Positions 22,500 to 36,800 of a DNA stretch of 64,000 nucleotides are shown piece by piece. The notes beneath the pieces were generated by a model. That model saw nothing but the letters and a program-made list of their open reading frames with translations, was not told the DNA's origin and ran no database searches. Source of the stretch: Diadema setosum (lineage: Eukaryota; Echinodermata; Echinoidea; Diadematoida; Diadematidae); contig NC_092702.1 of NCBI RefSeq assembly GCF_964275005.1, positions 31,534,726 to 31,598,725 on the forward strand, read 5' to 3'. Every line of letters starts with the position of its first letter. The stretch's first letter is position 1. Position numbers and translations under genes: made by a program.

Positions 22500-25400
22500 T
22501 TCACACAAAGGCTGTATGTTGGGAATACATTTTTTTTTTATTTGAAAAAAAAAGGAAGTAAAATACCACGTTATATAATCATACAATTCGACAAGAACAC
22601 TCGGTGCCTTGTCTAATGTGGTTGTCCTCAATTTATTGCTTGGAAGAATGAACATTTACGTGTACCAACCTTTCGCACTTCCCCAAAGAAACTATTCACA
22701 AATATATTTGACAGTCCTTTACACGCATCTCACTTATTTCAGCCTCTGTTCCTTCTACGTGGAACATCATCATCACTCTTGTGCCCTTCACAATGAAGAA
22801 CGCACGACATAAATCATTAACCGTTCTGTTCGTTAAAAAAAAATTAACTGAAATTCCACTTTTTCAATCACACAAGACTTTCTCATCCAACTGCTCTGTT
22901 GAATATCAGGAGAATAAACAATAAAGGCTTCTTTAATCTTTTTTTTTTCTAGCCTGAGACACTTTGATTCAAACCTAAGTGTACTAGCAAAAATAAAGCA
23001 AAAATCCCTTTGACCTGATAACTGCGTGCTCTACCAGCACATCACAACATATTGATAATTCATTAACATAAGTCATATATTGATAATACAAGAATCAAAG
23101 TCATATAAATGTACAATTACAACACAAAGAGACAAAGGTCACACTTTGACAATGGAAAATTGGATTCTTTTGGGTCTTTCTCTCTTTCTTTTTTGTTGGA
23201 TAGTTAATGTTAGTAATCAGAGAGAAGGGTTATCAAACGTACGAGTGACTGTAAACTGAAAAGAGAGATCGGCAGGTGGATAACGCGACGTAGGACATGA
23301 CTGGTATACATGGGAAATCTGTAGAGGAGTATTTCACAGGACGGAGAGAAGGTTTTGAGTCTTGCACTATGTAATCTCAAACATTTCTGTGTATGACAGG
23401 ACTCATGTACACATAATATTCCGGCTTTATTGAACATTTCACCTCTCTTCAAACAGTAAACACATCTCTCCCAGTACACAGGTCTATGAATAAATATCAG
23501 AACATAACATGGAAAAAACAAAAAAACACGAAAGAAAGAAGGTGGCACTTATGCAAGCTAAAGGCTACTAAGGTAAGCTGGTAACATATGATACAAGAAC
23601 AAAAAACAATGGCCGTATTGTACACACAATCAGTATAGTTATGTATGGTTTGAGGAAAGCAAGCTCTCTACTTCACAAATCACTGTGAATCAAACAGGTT
23701 GTCACTGGATTACCAATAGACAATGTTGGGGTTCCTGGCTTCTATGGCTCGAAACACGCTACGAACTACCACACCACAGTACTTGGAGATACTCAGTACC
23801 GCATACACTGCATTATTCTACTCCTCCAATTGAATGAAATACCATACCTGAATATACTTGACAGATAAAAAAAGTATAGGCTAGAAGACATATGAGGTAG
23901 ACAGCTTAAGATGTACCACCAGATATGAATTTCACAATTTTCTCTGTGTGTAAGAAATTTGATGCACAGTCCCATGTACAGTAATTGAGTGAGCTACAAG
24001 ACTATGAGTTGAAGGTTAACCTAGTTGCACCAACACCTCATTCTACAACTCAAACATGAGAAACACACAGAACAAGAATGAGTTCCAAAATTTCCTAATC
24101 TTTCTACTTATTTTGATATAATATTTCATTGAATATTCTTCTAAATTTCATTCCCCTACACTTACAATAGAGGTTAAACTTTCATAAAGTATAAAAATAT
24201 CTTTGAGATATACACACATTTCTGCCTGATATATTGCAGTGTTACTGTGATCAGCACACACACACAGAAAAAAAAAATAATAATAATTGAGATTTCATTG
24301 TGAATTGAATGCTGGCTATTCGAAATCATACATTTCATGATGCATTGCCATTTTTCTTTTTTTTTCTTTTTTACATAATTGCCGCAATTCTTCACAAATC
24401 AGTACAACAACGCAATTCATCCTTGCGGCTACATAAGCAGCAGTGCCATGACCACCGATATGTACAAACCTCCACTGTACTACACAAGGGGTACACAAGG
24501 AATGGCTGTCTCCTCTAGATTAGAAATATGAATCTCCCACATACCCTTCACAACATCTTCAATAGTTTGTTTGCATTGATCAGAAACACTATTGCTTTGA
24601 CAGCGCTTTGACGGAACACCACACATGTTTCTCTCTATAAATACAATCACGAGAGGCCCATCCATACACAACCCAAGAATATCAGTTTTAAAAAACTGAT
24701 GTTTGCATTGCAATGCAAAAGCCGCTGATTCTCTGCGTGGACACTTAAAAAGCACTATTGCGATCCACACTGTGATGCAAAAATCAGCCCATGTTTCATA
24801 TTTTCTCGAAACCCTGGCAAATAATTTTCCTAGAGCAGTGTGTGTGAACAACACATGAAAAAAAAAAAAAAACAGTAATCCTACGATGAAATTCCCCACA
24901 CTAGATCTGGTGTGAGGGCTCCTGGGGTCCTGCTCTCATCATTGCATTGTGATCCAAAAATCGAGTAACTCGTATTTGAACGGGCTAAAGTTTCCCCATG
25001 ATCATAAAGCCTATTTTTAAAGACAGCACACAACATAGGCAAAAGCGACTACACGGACACTTCTGCACATATGGATAAATTATTTCTTAGACAGCGGCAA
25101 TGGCTACCTGGTCTCTAAATTAGAAGGTATAGACAAGTACTAATCCCATAGGCAAATTCATTAAAACATCAACAAACAAAAATTGTAAATGCAAAGAGTG
25201 AGACATACTTGGTATGATCTTCCCTTACCAGACTCTTCTCTGCAGTGGACGTTGAATCATAAATTGTGTATAGTTTAGGATAAATTCAACCGAAAATACA
25301 CTCATTCCTGATGGAAAGCAGATAATGTCCCATCCAGATGGGACATTCTATGTGCCGTGGGTGCTTTTATGACCAATCTGTCATCCTAGCGGAGTATCTC

Positions 25401-26674
25401 CACGGAAAGTGCACTGAATCTAGCGCAAAAACCTTGCCAAACGTTATGGATGTTATTCATGTGACACCTTGCTATTATCAACTTGTGCCTGTTCAAATAG
25501 TGACATCCATGTATGTCTTGAAACAACATCTACTCTGTTTCTTACTTCTTCTCCTTCTTTCGTTGTCTTTCAGAATAGATTACACGTACAGAGTTATGAA
25601 AAAAAAAAAAGGAGTACAGTAAACAAGGCATTTCATTAGCTTTTAAACTTCTTAAAAACCCTGTTTCTATACATACTGCATACCATTGGTGTGGTGTAGG
25701 TTAGCATTACAGTCAACTCTAATCAGAAAGTATTACCAATACTGGCTGTACAACACAGAGAAAGAGTCATTAGATGTGCTTTCTATCCTATATCGACATG
25801 CTTAAAGAGGTAAACTTGCTTTAATGAGCAGGGAATTTACGGCAAACTTGTTTCTACAAATTGCGTCTCGGCCGCTCTCTACTTTTCACAAATTAGGTTG
25901 AGATGTTTTTGGCACTGTTGAGAAGCAACCACATATTCTTTGTATTAACTAAAAGGCCAATAAATGCCAGACAGAGTCTTTGAGTAAGGCTAGTCTCCTT
26001 CTTGCACACCAAAATGGGTTATCTGGTCTGTTGGAGCCGAGGCATATCTGATATACTTGTTTGTCTGGCTGAAGGCTTTTCTTCTCATGCCTTTTATCGT
26101 GAAACATACCAGCCGATTCAGCAATTGCTATGCTTTCTCTTCATGTCCACTACTTCACCAAAGATACCATCACCACACCGGTCTAACTTTATCTTTTGTA
26201 AGCACAGATAAGCATGACAAGAAGGGGGAGACACGCAGAACAAAAGGTTGTGGATTATAGTGGCAGCCCAGTGCATTGTATACCACGATCATCACATGAA
26301 ATATGGGCCTACGACATTGCAAATCTCCATCAACAGTAAGACATGTGATGATTTATCTGATCTGGCTTCATTTCAGAAATGCCGGATCTCTCGCCGACAA
26401 AGGACAACTGATTACAGGATTCCATGATTTGGTATTCCACTTACACAACGTTGGACGCTATAAATACAGACTTATCAACCTGAGCTGAGGCAATGTTCCG
26501 TTAACATATTTTTACGCTGGAGAGGCTTACCCCGTATTAATAGTGGTGAATGTCTCTTGTTTTGTTATATGCTTTTTTACCCAGAGTTTGGGGCTCCTAC
26601 CCTGCATGTGTGTCTTCTCAGCCCAGTAAAAAGCACCCTCATGTCTTTCTACTACAGGTATCAGTGCGGCGCTT
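22500..26674 (-). other. Probable hexokinase 3' UTR or 3' flank, no gene recognised
   Basis: The sequence downstream of the hexokinase stop shows no spliceable coding pattern. Besides the hexamer overlapping the stop codon, AATAAA-type hexamers on the minus strand include one near 23,424 and one near 22,631. The true cleavage site cannot be told from sequence alone. A minus-strand open frame of 139 codons at 24,480-24,899 has no recognisable motif and contains a poly-Phe run from a T tract. Confidence 0.35.
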
Positions 26675-27044
26675 TTATTGGCCCTTGCCGTGCAACCTGC
26701 AGGCGACTGCGGCTATGAGAGCAGCACCCTTCCCGCTGCCATCCTCCGACAGCATAAAGTTCACCTTGACCCCGGGGACCAGTTCCTTCATTTTGTCCTC
26801 CATCTCCTGCTTGAACAGCGGGTGCTTCCTGTACAGCGTGCCGTCGATACCGATGGTCACCTCTGGCCGGTCTTCGCGGTGCACCCGCTTGGTGACCGCC
26901 GCCAGGCCGGCCACGGCGAGACGGGCGGCCCGGATGGCGACTTGATGGCATGTCACCTTGACTATGTCAATATCTTCTTGGCTGGGGTCCAGGTTGAATT
27001 CTGCAAGAATCTTGGATACCACTGAGCCATTGTTGGATTTGTCA
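26675..27044 (-). CDS. HK: Hexokinase coding exon 9 (terminal, fused relative to vertebrates)
   Basis: The 370-bp exon runs from [20 protein letters not shown] to the C-terminus RLHGKGQ and TAA (26677-26675). It holds the phosphate-2 motif [12 protein letters not shown] and the adenine-site motif [12 protein letters not shown]. Vertebrate hexokinases have an intron after the equivalent of ...LYKTHPQ; here the frame runs through without one. The TAA sits inside an AATAAA hexamer (26679-26674). GC richness creates long shadow frames on both strands. Confidence 0.96.
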
Positions 27045-30000
27045 CTGCAAAGAAGAAAGCAAAGAAAAATGTGACTTGGAGTGATTTTAGGAATGAGAAA
27101 AGTCTGAACCTACACACAAAACCACATGTTCCACTACCTCCATTTCAAACTATAAGTTATTAGTACACAGCAAAGGTCAGTAAAAGACAATATAGGAAAT
27201 CACTGTAAGACCTACAAAGCACCCTTATCAACAAGAATATATCATGATATTCGTCCCATGACGATAGTACAAACTTCAGGTAGATATACTGTAATTTTTT
27301 TTTTGACTGATTTGATCCAAAAACAAACTTACTTTTCAATGTCTGTGAGGAAGCGTGTCTCAAATTTCCCCATCGTTTCCAGTTCTTCCGTTGAGACTCC
27401 GCCAAAGATGAGTTTCTGCTTGGTCATCTTCAAAAGAACTTGCCTGGCGATTTCTCCAAGGTACATGCCGGATATCATCTTCTCGTACCTGGAGAGGAGA
27501 TAGAGAAAGAGAGATACCAAGCTTGTATGTACTTTCTGGTCATTTCCACATCATTATTTCATGTGCTGACAAGTACCTAGGAAAGCATTCCCTAAAAAGG
27601 TAGTGGACCACTTGGTCAGAACACAGTCATGAACAAAGAGCCCAATGTTATCTCTTGTAAGCTTCCATGGTGCTAGTGAGACAGAATAGGATATCAAATA
27701 TAATTTCAGTTTCGTACAAGATATATAGCAAACTAGAAAAGCACTCTGAGAGCAGAGACCTCCGCCGAGCAAGCTGCTCATTTCCACCCATGCTGAAAAA
27801 GCTGAAAATCACCCAATTTCCAAATATACAGTATAAGCTGTTATTTTCACAAGGGTTTAATTTCTCGAATTTTGCGAATCACAGTTGGGCGCGAATCTAA
27901 CAACATGCAAAAATGTAACCGTGCACTAAGGTAATAGTGCGCTTATGAAGGCCTCTATTTGTCAATTTGCGAAAACAACATCTCGCAAAAATGTCTGTGA
28001 CCTCATTCGCGAAAATATCTGTACACGAAAATAACAGCATGTAAAGTAGAAGCCTTTTGTTCATGTCATCAGCTTCCAGCTATGAGGCACCTTGCCCGAG
28101 CAGAGCACACGCTTTAGAGCACGTATGCAAAGAAACCTCAAGTAAGTGCAGCTTGAACTCACAAGTTCATTGGCCCTAGATGCCAAAAGATAAAAATTCC
28201 TTCAAAAATCTATAAAAAAATCATGGATCACTGCCAAAGTTTAATCATCTGTTCTTTGTGTCACTATCAACTTTTCCTGCAAAGTTTCATTCAAATCTGT
28301 TATCATCTTTTTGAGTTATTTTGCACACAAACAAACAAACAAACAAATGGCGATGAAAACATAACCTCCTTCCTAGGCAGAGGCAATAAAATGCAACCAC
28401 TAAAATCAAATCATCATCACTGCCTTTGGTAACATTTTGGAAATGTATTTAGCATTTCAAATAATTCATTCTTTGAAGCTTATGGAATATCTCATGGAAG
28501 GCTTAAGCATATAACATAGTGTGATTATGTTGCTAAACGGTGCCATGTACTACAGTCTAAATCTTACTTAACACCACATCAACTTCATTTCTATTCATTT
28601 GTGCCAATGCGTCAACTACAGTATGAAATCATGGTATGTAACATCATATTCCATGCTTGGCCTGACAGAAAGAAGTGATGCTGAACATGAAATCTGAGAG
28701 TGTGATGCAAGCACCCATTGCAGGGCTACATACCCAACAGGTCGGAAAAGATTCTGGTGTACACAGGCAATAATCATGTTTTAGCTATTAAAGAATGGGA
28801 GAACTACTCATCTCAAACATGCAAGATCAAATATAAGAAATGAAATAATTTCCGGTTTCAAAAACACATAATTTTGGAGCCCCCTCCTACCCCACCCCCC
28901 CCCCCCAAAAAAAACCCCAAAAACCAGAAGGCGGCTCTTGACCATTTCTGAACTTAGGACAGTGTGTACAATGCTATGGGGAATTCTGTGCCAATGGGCA
29001 CTCTAAGTATACAAAGGGTTAAAGAAGAAATCCAGTCCAAGTATAAGCTAGTCTGATAAAAAAAAGAGTAAAATCTTATGAGTTCAACGGTATAAATTTG
29101 ACTGAAATCAGATGAAAAATAAGGAAGTTATGACATTTTGAAGTTTTGCTAATTTCTGCAAAACAGTCCTTGTACAGTGGATATGGATATACAAATGAGT
29201 GAGCTAACCACGTCAAACCCTCACAATTTTCCATTGATCAAGTACAAAAAATGACGAAAATTCAATGTTTCTGTCATAGAAGTCTGAAACATGTTATTCG
29301 CAGTTCAATAACTTCAGAATAGTGATCAGATAGATATATGGGGATTTGAGCCTTGGGCATAATTGCTTTGAATGAAAAACTGGAAATTTCAAAATTTTAT
29401 GTACAAACTATATGGTAAGTTGACATGCTCACTTTGCCATTTGCATATTCATATTGACTGTTCAAGAACTGTTTCCCCCCAAAATAGCGAAACTTCCAAA
29501 ATGTCATAACTGCCTTATTTTGCATCTGATTTTGATCAAAACTATACTGTTGAACTCGTAATACTTTACTCTTTCTTATCAGACTAACTTACAATGTATA
29601 TTTGGACTGGATTTCCCCTTTGCAGCGCTTTGCGTATACTCACAGCTGTTTGCCCTGGTTGAGGGAGTTCTCATCCACATTCTTATCGTACTCCGTCCTG
29701 AAGTCGTCCAGAGCACCGTCGTCTCCGAACGCCCCCCACTCCATGTTGATGATGGTTTCCCGGGCATTTGCATCCCCCAGCCACGTGCCAACCTTGTTCA
29801 CTTCCTCCATGTAGCAGGCGTTGGTGCCGGTCCCTGAAGGGAGTTTGGGGGGACAACAGAAAGCAATAATAAATTTAAAAAAAAAAAAAAAAAAGATATC
29901 AAACAAAACATCTGCAATGCTAGACATTAAAGGGATGGTATAGTATTGGTGGAGGTGAGGAGTGGGCTTTTAAGTTTTTGCGAGATACCAAGAAACCACT

Positions 30001-30780
30001 TATGAAACAGTAGAGATCTCACCATTCTAAGAAGAATTCAAAGTTTATTTGATGAAAATCAGTTTTGGAATGGCCGAGATATCCAAAAACAAAGTAAAAC
30101 AAAGTGATCCTAATAAAAGGTGGGTCCCACCATTAGGATTGCTCTATTTTGGATATCTCAGCCATTTCAAAACCATCTTTTCTCAAAGAAACATAGAATC
30201 CCTCTAGGAACTGCATGCTCTTTCACATTTCATATGAGACTTCCCATTACCTCATCCAAAAATGTTAGAAACCTGAAGTTAAGTTTCAACCAAAACTATA
30301 CAATCCCTTTAAAACTAATAAATTACACACCTCTGCAATGTCAATGTCAATACTGTGGGTTTACACAGATGTTTCAGAAGACTCCTGTGCCTACATATAC
30401 ATGCTTAAAATGTCAATGTTTCATTGCCTACCACTGATGATTTCATATGGGGGTGGGATCAGGACAGCAGAGACTTAAAAAAAAAAAGAAAAGAAATAGG
30501 AAGTGATGTCTCAGATGGCCATTGACACAAATGTGTACATCAGCAACCCCTTGAAAAAATGGTGATGTTTTATGACATTGTTCGTAATTACATTCTGTAT
30601 CTCAATTCAATGTTTCTGTTCTAAAGCAATGCGCTTATAGAGACACCTGTATCAAGCACTACACATATATAGTATTACTGTTTTTGTTATTATCATTATC
30701 ATTGTTAATATTATTATCATTATATTTATTATTATTATTATCATTATTATTACTATTACTATCATCACCATCACCATCAC

Positions 30781-30816
<36 letters not shown>

Positions 30817-33800
30817 TATTCTAGTTTTATGCTAAAGGTAGGGAATCCCATTTGCATGCCTTAAATGAAGAGTTGTATAAACACAGTGGTATGTTGAAGA
30901 GATTATCATTTTAGAAACTCCCATAAAGTATTGAAAGTGGAAGGTAACATTTAGTACATTTTCATTGACCGTTAGATTTTGAATTGAATTTTTTTCGGGG
31001 CTCACCGTAAATTCCAGTACATTACTAGGCTACCTTTGCAGACCCATGCACTGCATGTGTGTCCATCATATATATTTTGTGAATAAAGTTCATCAAAACT
31101 TACAAACATTTCTATATACATTCTTGCCACACACTCTATATGTTAATACATCAGCTCTTATACTTTTAGATTTGTGTTTATAGATAATAAATACAGAAGA
31201 CTGCAACAAAAAGGCTTAACGGGAACATAAACCCAAAGAGCAATGTGGATTGAGCGAAAGCAGTAACATTAGTAGAACACATCAGTGAAAGTTTGAGGAA
31301 AATCGGGCAATCGATGCAAAAGTTATGAATTTTTAAATTTTTGGTGTTGGAACTGCTGGGTAAGGAGACTACTAGAGGGTATGACGTATGAGAGGACTAC
31401 AACATGAAGAAAATATAAAGAGAATTAAATAGAAATTCATTTTTCATGAAAATTACACATTCCATCAACTTGATACTGACATATGTTAGGGGTAACACTT
31501 ATTACCCATGCTTTCTGAAAGCGGTTAGTCAAGTACTCTTTCATTTTGCTATAAAAGTGACTTTTTGTGGAATTCCTTTTATATTTTCTTTATATTGTTG
31601 TCCACTCATACGTCATAACCTCTAGTAGTCTCCTCATCCAGCGGTTCCAACACCAAAACTTTAAAAAATTCATAACTTTTGCATCGATTGTCCAATTTTC
31701 CTCAAACTTTCACTGATGTGTTCTATTAATGTTAATGCTTTTACTCGATCCACATTGCTCTTTGGGTTTGCGTTCCCTTTAAGTGTGGCTGACACACAGA
31801 ACTACTGAGTAGTTGAGTTTTGTGCATTATTCAAATTTTAGATAACTGTTGACTTCCAAATTTCTAAGCAGCGGCCTAAACAAGTCCACTGAGGTTCATA
31901 TTTAATGTTTTGCTGCATCTTAGGAGTTCTGTAAGAGGTACAATTGTATCCCCTACCTTTAAGCGTCTGATTTCAATAATGATTGAGGGGGGGGGGGGGG
32001 ATGGATTGAGTTGAGGGATCAGAAGATTCCATCAGGTGAGTTAGAAGTAAACAGGTGAGTAGACCTACCTAGAATGAGTCCAATATATGTGTTGTGGTCT
32101 GTGTACGCGCAAGACATCAGCGTGCCTGTCGTGTCATTCACCAGAGCGATGATGTCAACATCCACATCCTTGGAAGAGCAGGAGCAAAGGACAAAAAAAA
32201 TGTCTGTACATGTAGAGGCCTTGATAACAAGTATCCATCCATTAATGTACATCTTGAATGTTTTCATGTGTTGGTGTGTATGTGTGTTGATAAAGATGGT
32301 TAAATAGAACCAAAAAATCTGATTCGTTTGCATCCTGTTTTATTCTTTACTATTGGAGATGTTCACTCTGAGAAGACTTTTGGTTTGGCTTCACAGACTG
32401 ATGCCGATGACTGGCCACAGCCACGCATATTAAACAATTATATGTTTGTGAGCAAGTTGCTCTATCTCTTATGTAGATAGCTCATGAATGGCTCCTGCAT
32501 GAGATTTTATGCTTTTCTGCAAATATGCAAGGTTCAGCAGGGGTGGATCCAGGAATTCTGTAAAGGGGGGGGGGGGGGGGGGCGAAGCAACTGAGCGAGG
32601 GAAGGGTGTTGGAGGGAGTGTCCGCCCTCCCACGGAAGGGAGCTTTTTCAATTTTTAGCTCTTAATGGTGCAAGCTGGTGCATACTTAAATGACTATTTT
32701 TTACTTATTTTGAAAGACAAAAGGGAAACATGCTTTCAATTGCAACTCTCACTTTAATCCTTTAAGCTATGCTCCCAATGCGTGAGAAAAATGGGTGTCA
32801 TGCGTGAGATCGTGAGACAGACCCTAAATGCTTGAGTCTCACTCACAATGCGTGAGACTTGGTAGCTCTGCCCGATCCACCACTGTTCAGTATCATTGAC
32901 AGAAGAAAAAGAAGAAAAACAAGTAGCTGTATTCAAATGTAGATAAAAAGCTCTCCTCAAAAGTTGGCTCATGGTTACAACGTTAATTTTGATGACAAAA
33001 TAAACAGTCACATAAAAAACCACCATAATACAAACTCATTCCTTGTACCAATGGAAGCAGATGGCCATCATAATTTCATTCATGCTATTATTGTCAACAC
33101 TACTGGCTGGTTGCCAGTAATAAGATCTCACACAGACTATGTCCTGGTACCTCATTCATGATAACTTCTGCATGTGGTACTATCACAACAGCATGCTTCA
33201 CACTTACCGGTACCTTTATTGGAGCAATTTGTACCTGTGATGGGCGTTGCATGACGAAATTCAACCAGCGTACTGGCACACTTACACATCTTGTCTTGGG
33301 CAATGTATGGGTGTAATAATATCATTTCTATCGTGTTATTACATTTTTCAATGTTTTCCTTTACTGCTGTTGTTGCTGTTATAAACTTCAACAAAGTGAT
33401 GTGGTCCATCGTACTACTATGAATGAGGCCCTGTATGCTCTAGTACATAAATCCACTGTGGGTTTCAATGGGTTAATGAATCCTTACTCTTCTCTTGCAG
33501 GCTTGCTTCAGTAACTCCACGACATCTTGTCCCTCTACCCCATCAGCTGTGAAACCTTTGGTCCATGTGACGAGTGTACCTACAGTAAACAAACACCAGA
33601 GGAAGTGGGGGGGGGGGGGGGAGACACCGTAGAATCAATGACATGGCATTTTTTCCAATCTCATGGAGAAGACGCATAAGATTTCTGCACGGTTGGTACA
33701 GTACATTTGTATATCTATAGTTGAGTAATTTTTAGCCCAAGGTTGCATTTTAACCCCCTTTGACTCACTCTAACTGAGCACCAAGTTGTAGGCCAGTAAT

Positions 33801-36800
33801 ATCTCCTCTTGTTTGAACAATCGATTTGCAAAATGCTGTTTTTGTATCTACTTGATTAAACTAATCTACACAGAAATATACTTGATACTTGATATACGAG
33901 CAAAGACAGTCACTGCTGCAAACACGAATACAATGTCACGAAAGTGATTGTTCCTGCAATAAGATTTAATCACTTGTACAATCATCACTGCTTAACTGGG
34001 ACAGCTCAGCAGCTTACCTTTGCTGAGGTACTACTATGAAAGTACCTGTATGCCTTCATCAAATGAAGCAAAAGGAATTTGACACAGTTTCTCTTTCGTA
34101 CAAGCATCTCAGGAAAAAGGTGTCAGTGCTAACTCACTGTGTTAATGTCTAAACTAAAAGTTGTAAAAAAAAAAGGATGGGCCACAGAAAATGTTGCCAC
34201 GATACTGTCCTATAAAAGTGATGTTGTTCATCAAAGTCCCAAGCAAAAGGTGGCCAATATTTCCATTTCTGTTCATGCTATATATGCTGCAAATCTGTCA
34301 TTAACATTGACTAGGACTGCTCATTTGTATTGGTGTAAACCCCCTGAAGACTATTCCCGAGTACGCTTGGGCAGGTGACTATGGGAAACATGTGTTACAG
34401 GAGAATCAGTCCGTCCTCAGTGGGTTAACAAATCATTGTGCATCACAAAAAGTTGTGTTCAGACATGCATGAGTAATGGAGGACATGATTCAATGGTGCT
34501 ACTCTCTTCTGCTGCTCTCCTCTCGTGTGTCAGCAGACAGGGGCAGAACTGCATCCAAACCCACCTGAGGCAAGGTTTTTCTGTTGGCATGGGAACGAGA
34601 ATGTGAAGCCCAGCGGAAGACTCTTGTTTCCCAGACCGTGGGCATTCTTGAACTCGCTCAGACAGTCGGCGATGTAGTTGAACAGCTGAAACAAAAAAAC
34701 AAAATAAAAAAGGTTAGAAATGGTCATTTAGCGGAGTTTATTACACGTCATAGAATCAACTAACATACTGTGGAGTCATTAGTGTTTACCTTAACTTTAT
34801 GAATCATCATTTTTGGTATCTACAATTCACCTCTCCCCCCCCCCTCCCCCCCCCTCCCCCCCCCCCCACAAAAAAACCCCAACCCCACATATATCAAAAT
34901 AGTATTAATATTTCAGATCCAAGGGATGACTTGCAAAATGTGAAGCTGCTGTACGTGTAGAATATGTGCACTAGAAGGAAAGCAAAGGCCGTAGGGCTTT
35001 ATTCTTTCTTCAGACTCTAATGTAAACATAATTGAGACAACGCATGTACAAACATGTATTATTGTTATCTGCCAATGACATGGGACGACGACGACAGAAA
35101 GCTGTTCAAGATTTCAAAGCAGAGTGGGTTTATTTAGACTAGGAAATTGTTTGCAAGGAGAGGCTAGGTTAGGTTGAAATTGTCCAGACATGAATTAGAT
35201 ATTGTTGAAAGGATTTTGATAACGTTGAATTGAAGACTTTCGCAAGAGCGAGCTCAAGAGATAAGATCATGTTAATGATGGATTTAGTTTCACCCTCGTT
35301 TATCTGCAGGAGGTGCTATGGATGTGCTACATAGGGCGAGACATGTTCCCGCCATAACAAGATACTGTAGATCACATGTCATTGAACATTGTACATACGT
35401 AAGGGGGGGGGGGGGCCTTTACAATTTTTTTTAAATTTTTATTTCTGTTGTTTTAGCAAAAAATAAAGCTGGTGCGAGCGCCTGGTGCACCCCTGCCTGG
35501 ATCTGCCACTGCAAGCAAAACTTCCACGCCCCATCCTTGAATTCAGATGTACATTGAAGGGGTCTGGGCGTGGAATGGAGTCTATCCCCATTGGTCTAGG
35601 AGCTCCACTGAGACCTCCTGATGAGGGGTGGTATATCTCACCTGCTCCCCAGTGCCGATCATGATCTCCTTGGCGATGGCAAACGTCTTGCTCTCCATCT
35701 TCACCTCGCCCTCCAGCAGGCGCACCAGCAGCACGCGGAAGTTGCTGCCGCCGAGATCCAGGGCGAAGAAGTCTCCCCGTTCTGCAGAAATACACGCACA
35801 GAAAAAAAAAAAACATGCATTCTTGACAATTGATCTTGATCATGCCACATTTCCTACTAGTAACACACATACATATGTAGTTTGATAATGTCATGAAAGA
35901 GAGAAAAAGAAAATGTTTTCCTTCAAAGAAAAGTATTAAATACAGTTGTTCTCCTTTCCTTCTCACCATCATAAGCTATAGGAAGAGAACTAACTTATTT
36001 CTGGTAGGCCCATGCCTGCATAAAATGGGAAAAGGCCGACATTGGACTTGCGACACAAATGTCTTCCAACACACACCATATACACATGCACATCTCCCTA
36101 TAATGAGTGACAAAGTTTCATATGATTCTGTTTTTAATATTCAAGTGTGTATCTGGTTCTCTTAACCCGTTGAAGGCAGACTGATTTTGCTACAACACGC
36201 ACTTCCCATAGACACCTACCTGAGCATAATCAGGACTCGTCCTCAACGACCTAACTTCATACTCAAAAAGTAATTTACATTGTCATAATGATGCACATTT
36301 ATAGTGAAATCATTGGATATGGTAATGGGGAAAAACCCTGATAAAATGGGGCAGAAAGTTGGGATGATCAATCCAACAGGATCACTATAAGCCACGAAAA
36401 GATAATACTGTAAGAGCCTGGATCCAAAAACACTTAGTCTTCTACTGGCAGCCCTCTCCACTGATTTTCCAGTAACAGAGCATTGAATGATTTTCAGAAA
36501 GAAACAAGTCTAATAAAAAATGATTGTTGCATCCAAGGGAGTGACACAAAATGAGAGAGAGAAATAAAAAAATCCTTTAAAAAATTCTATCATAGAAAGT
36601 ACACAAAAACATTCACCTGTGCTTGGAAAAAATATTGTATGCTTTGTAAAAACAACAACAACAACAACAACAACAACAAAACAGTGCTTGGCAATTATGT
36701 AATGCTTCATACTTGTATGATGTGTATTGGAAATAAACATACAAACAATCAAGGCATACTGCCATTCTGAGCCACAGGGAACACAGGGACAGTCCTGGTA

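Noticed and set aside
24480..24899. 139-codon minus frame starting with a hydrophobic stretch
   Set aside because: The apparent signal segment is a poly-T-encoded Phe run; no family resemblance; lies in the hexokinase 3' flank.
26550..27025. Plus-strand frames of 115-131 codons over the hexokinase terminal exon
   Set aside because: Shadows of a GC-rich real exon; no homology or splice logic of their own.
35439..35972. 177-codon minus frame across hexokinase exon 3
   Set aside because: It reads exon 3 in the wrong frame and runs through both splice sites; the LDLGGSNFR frame is the real one.
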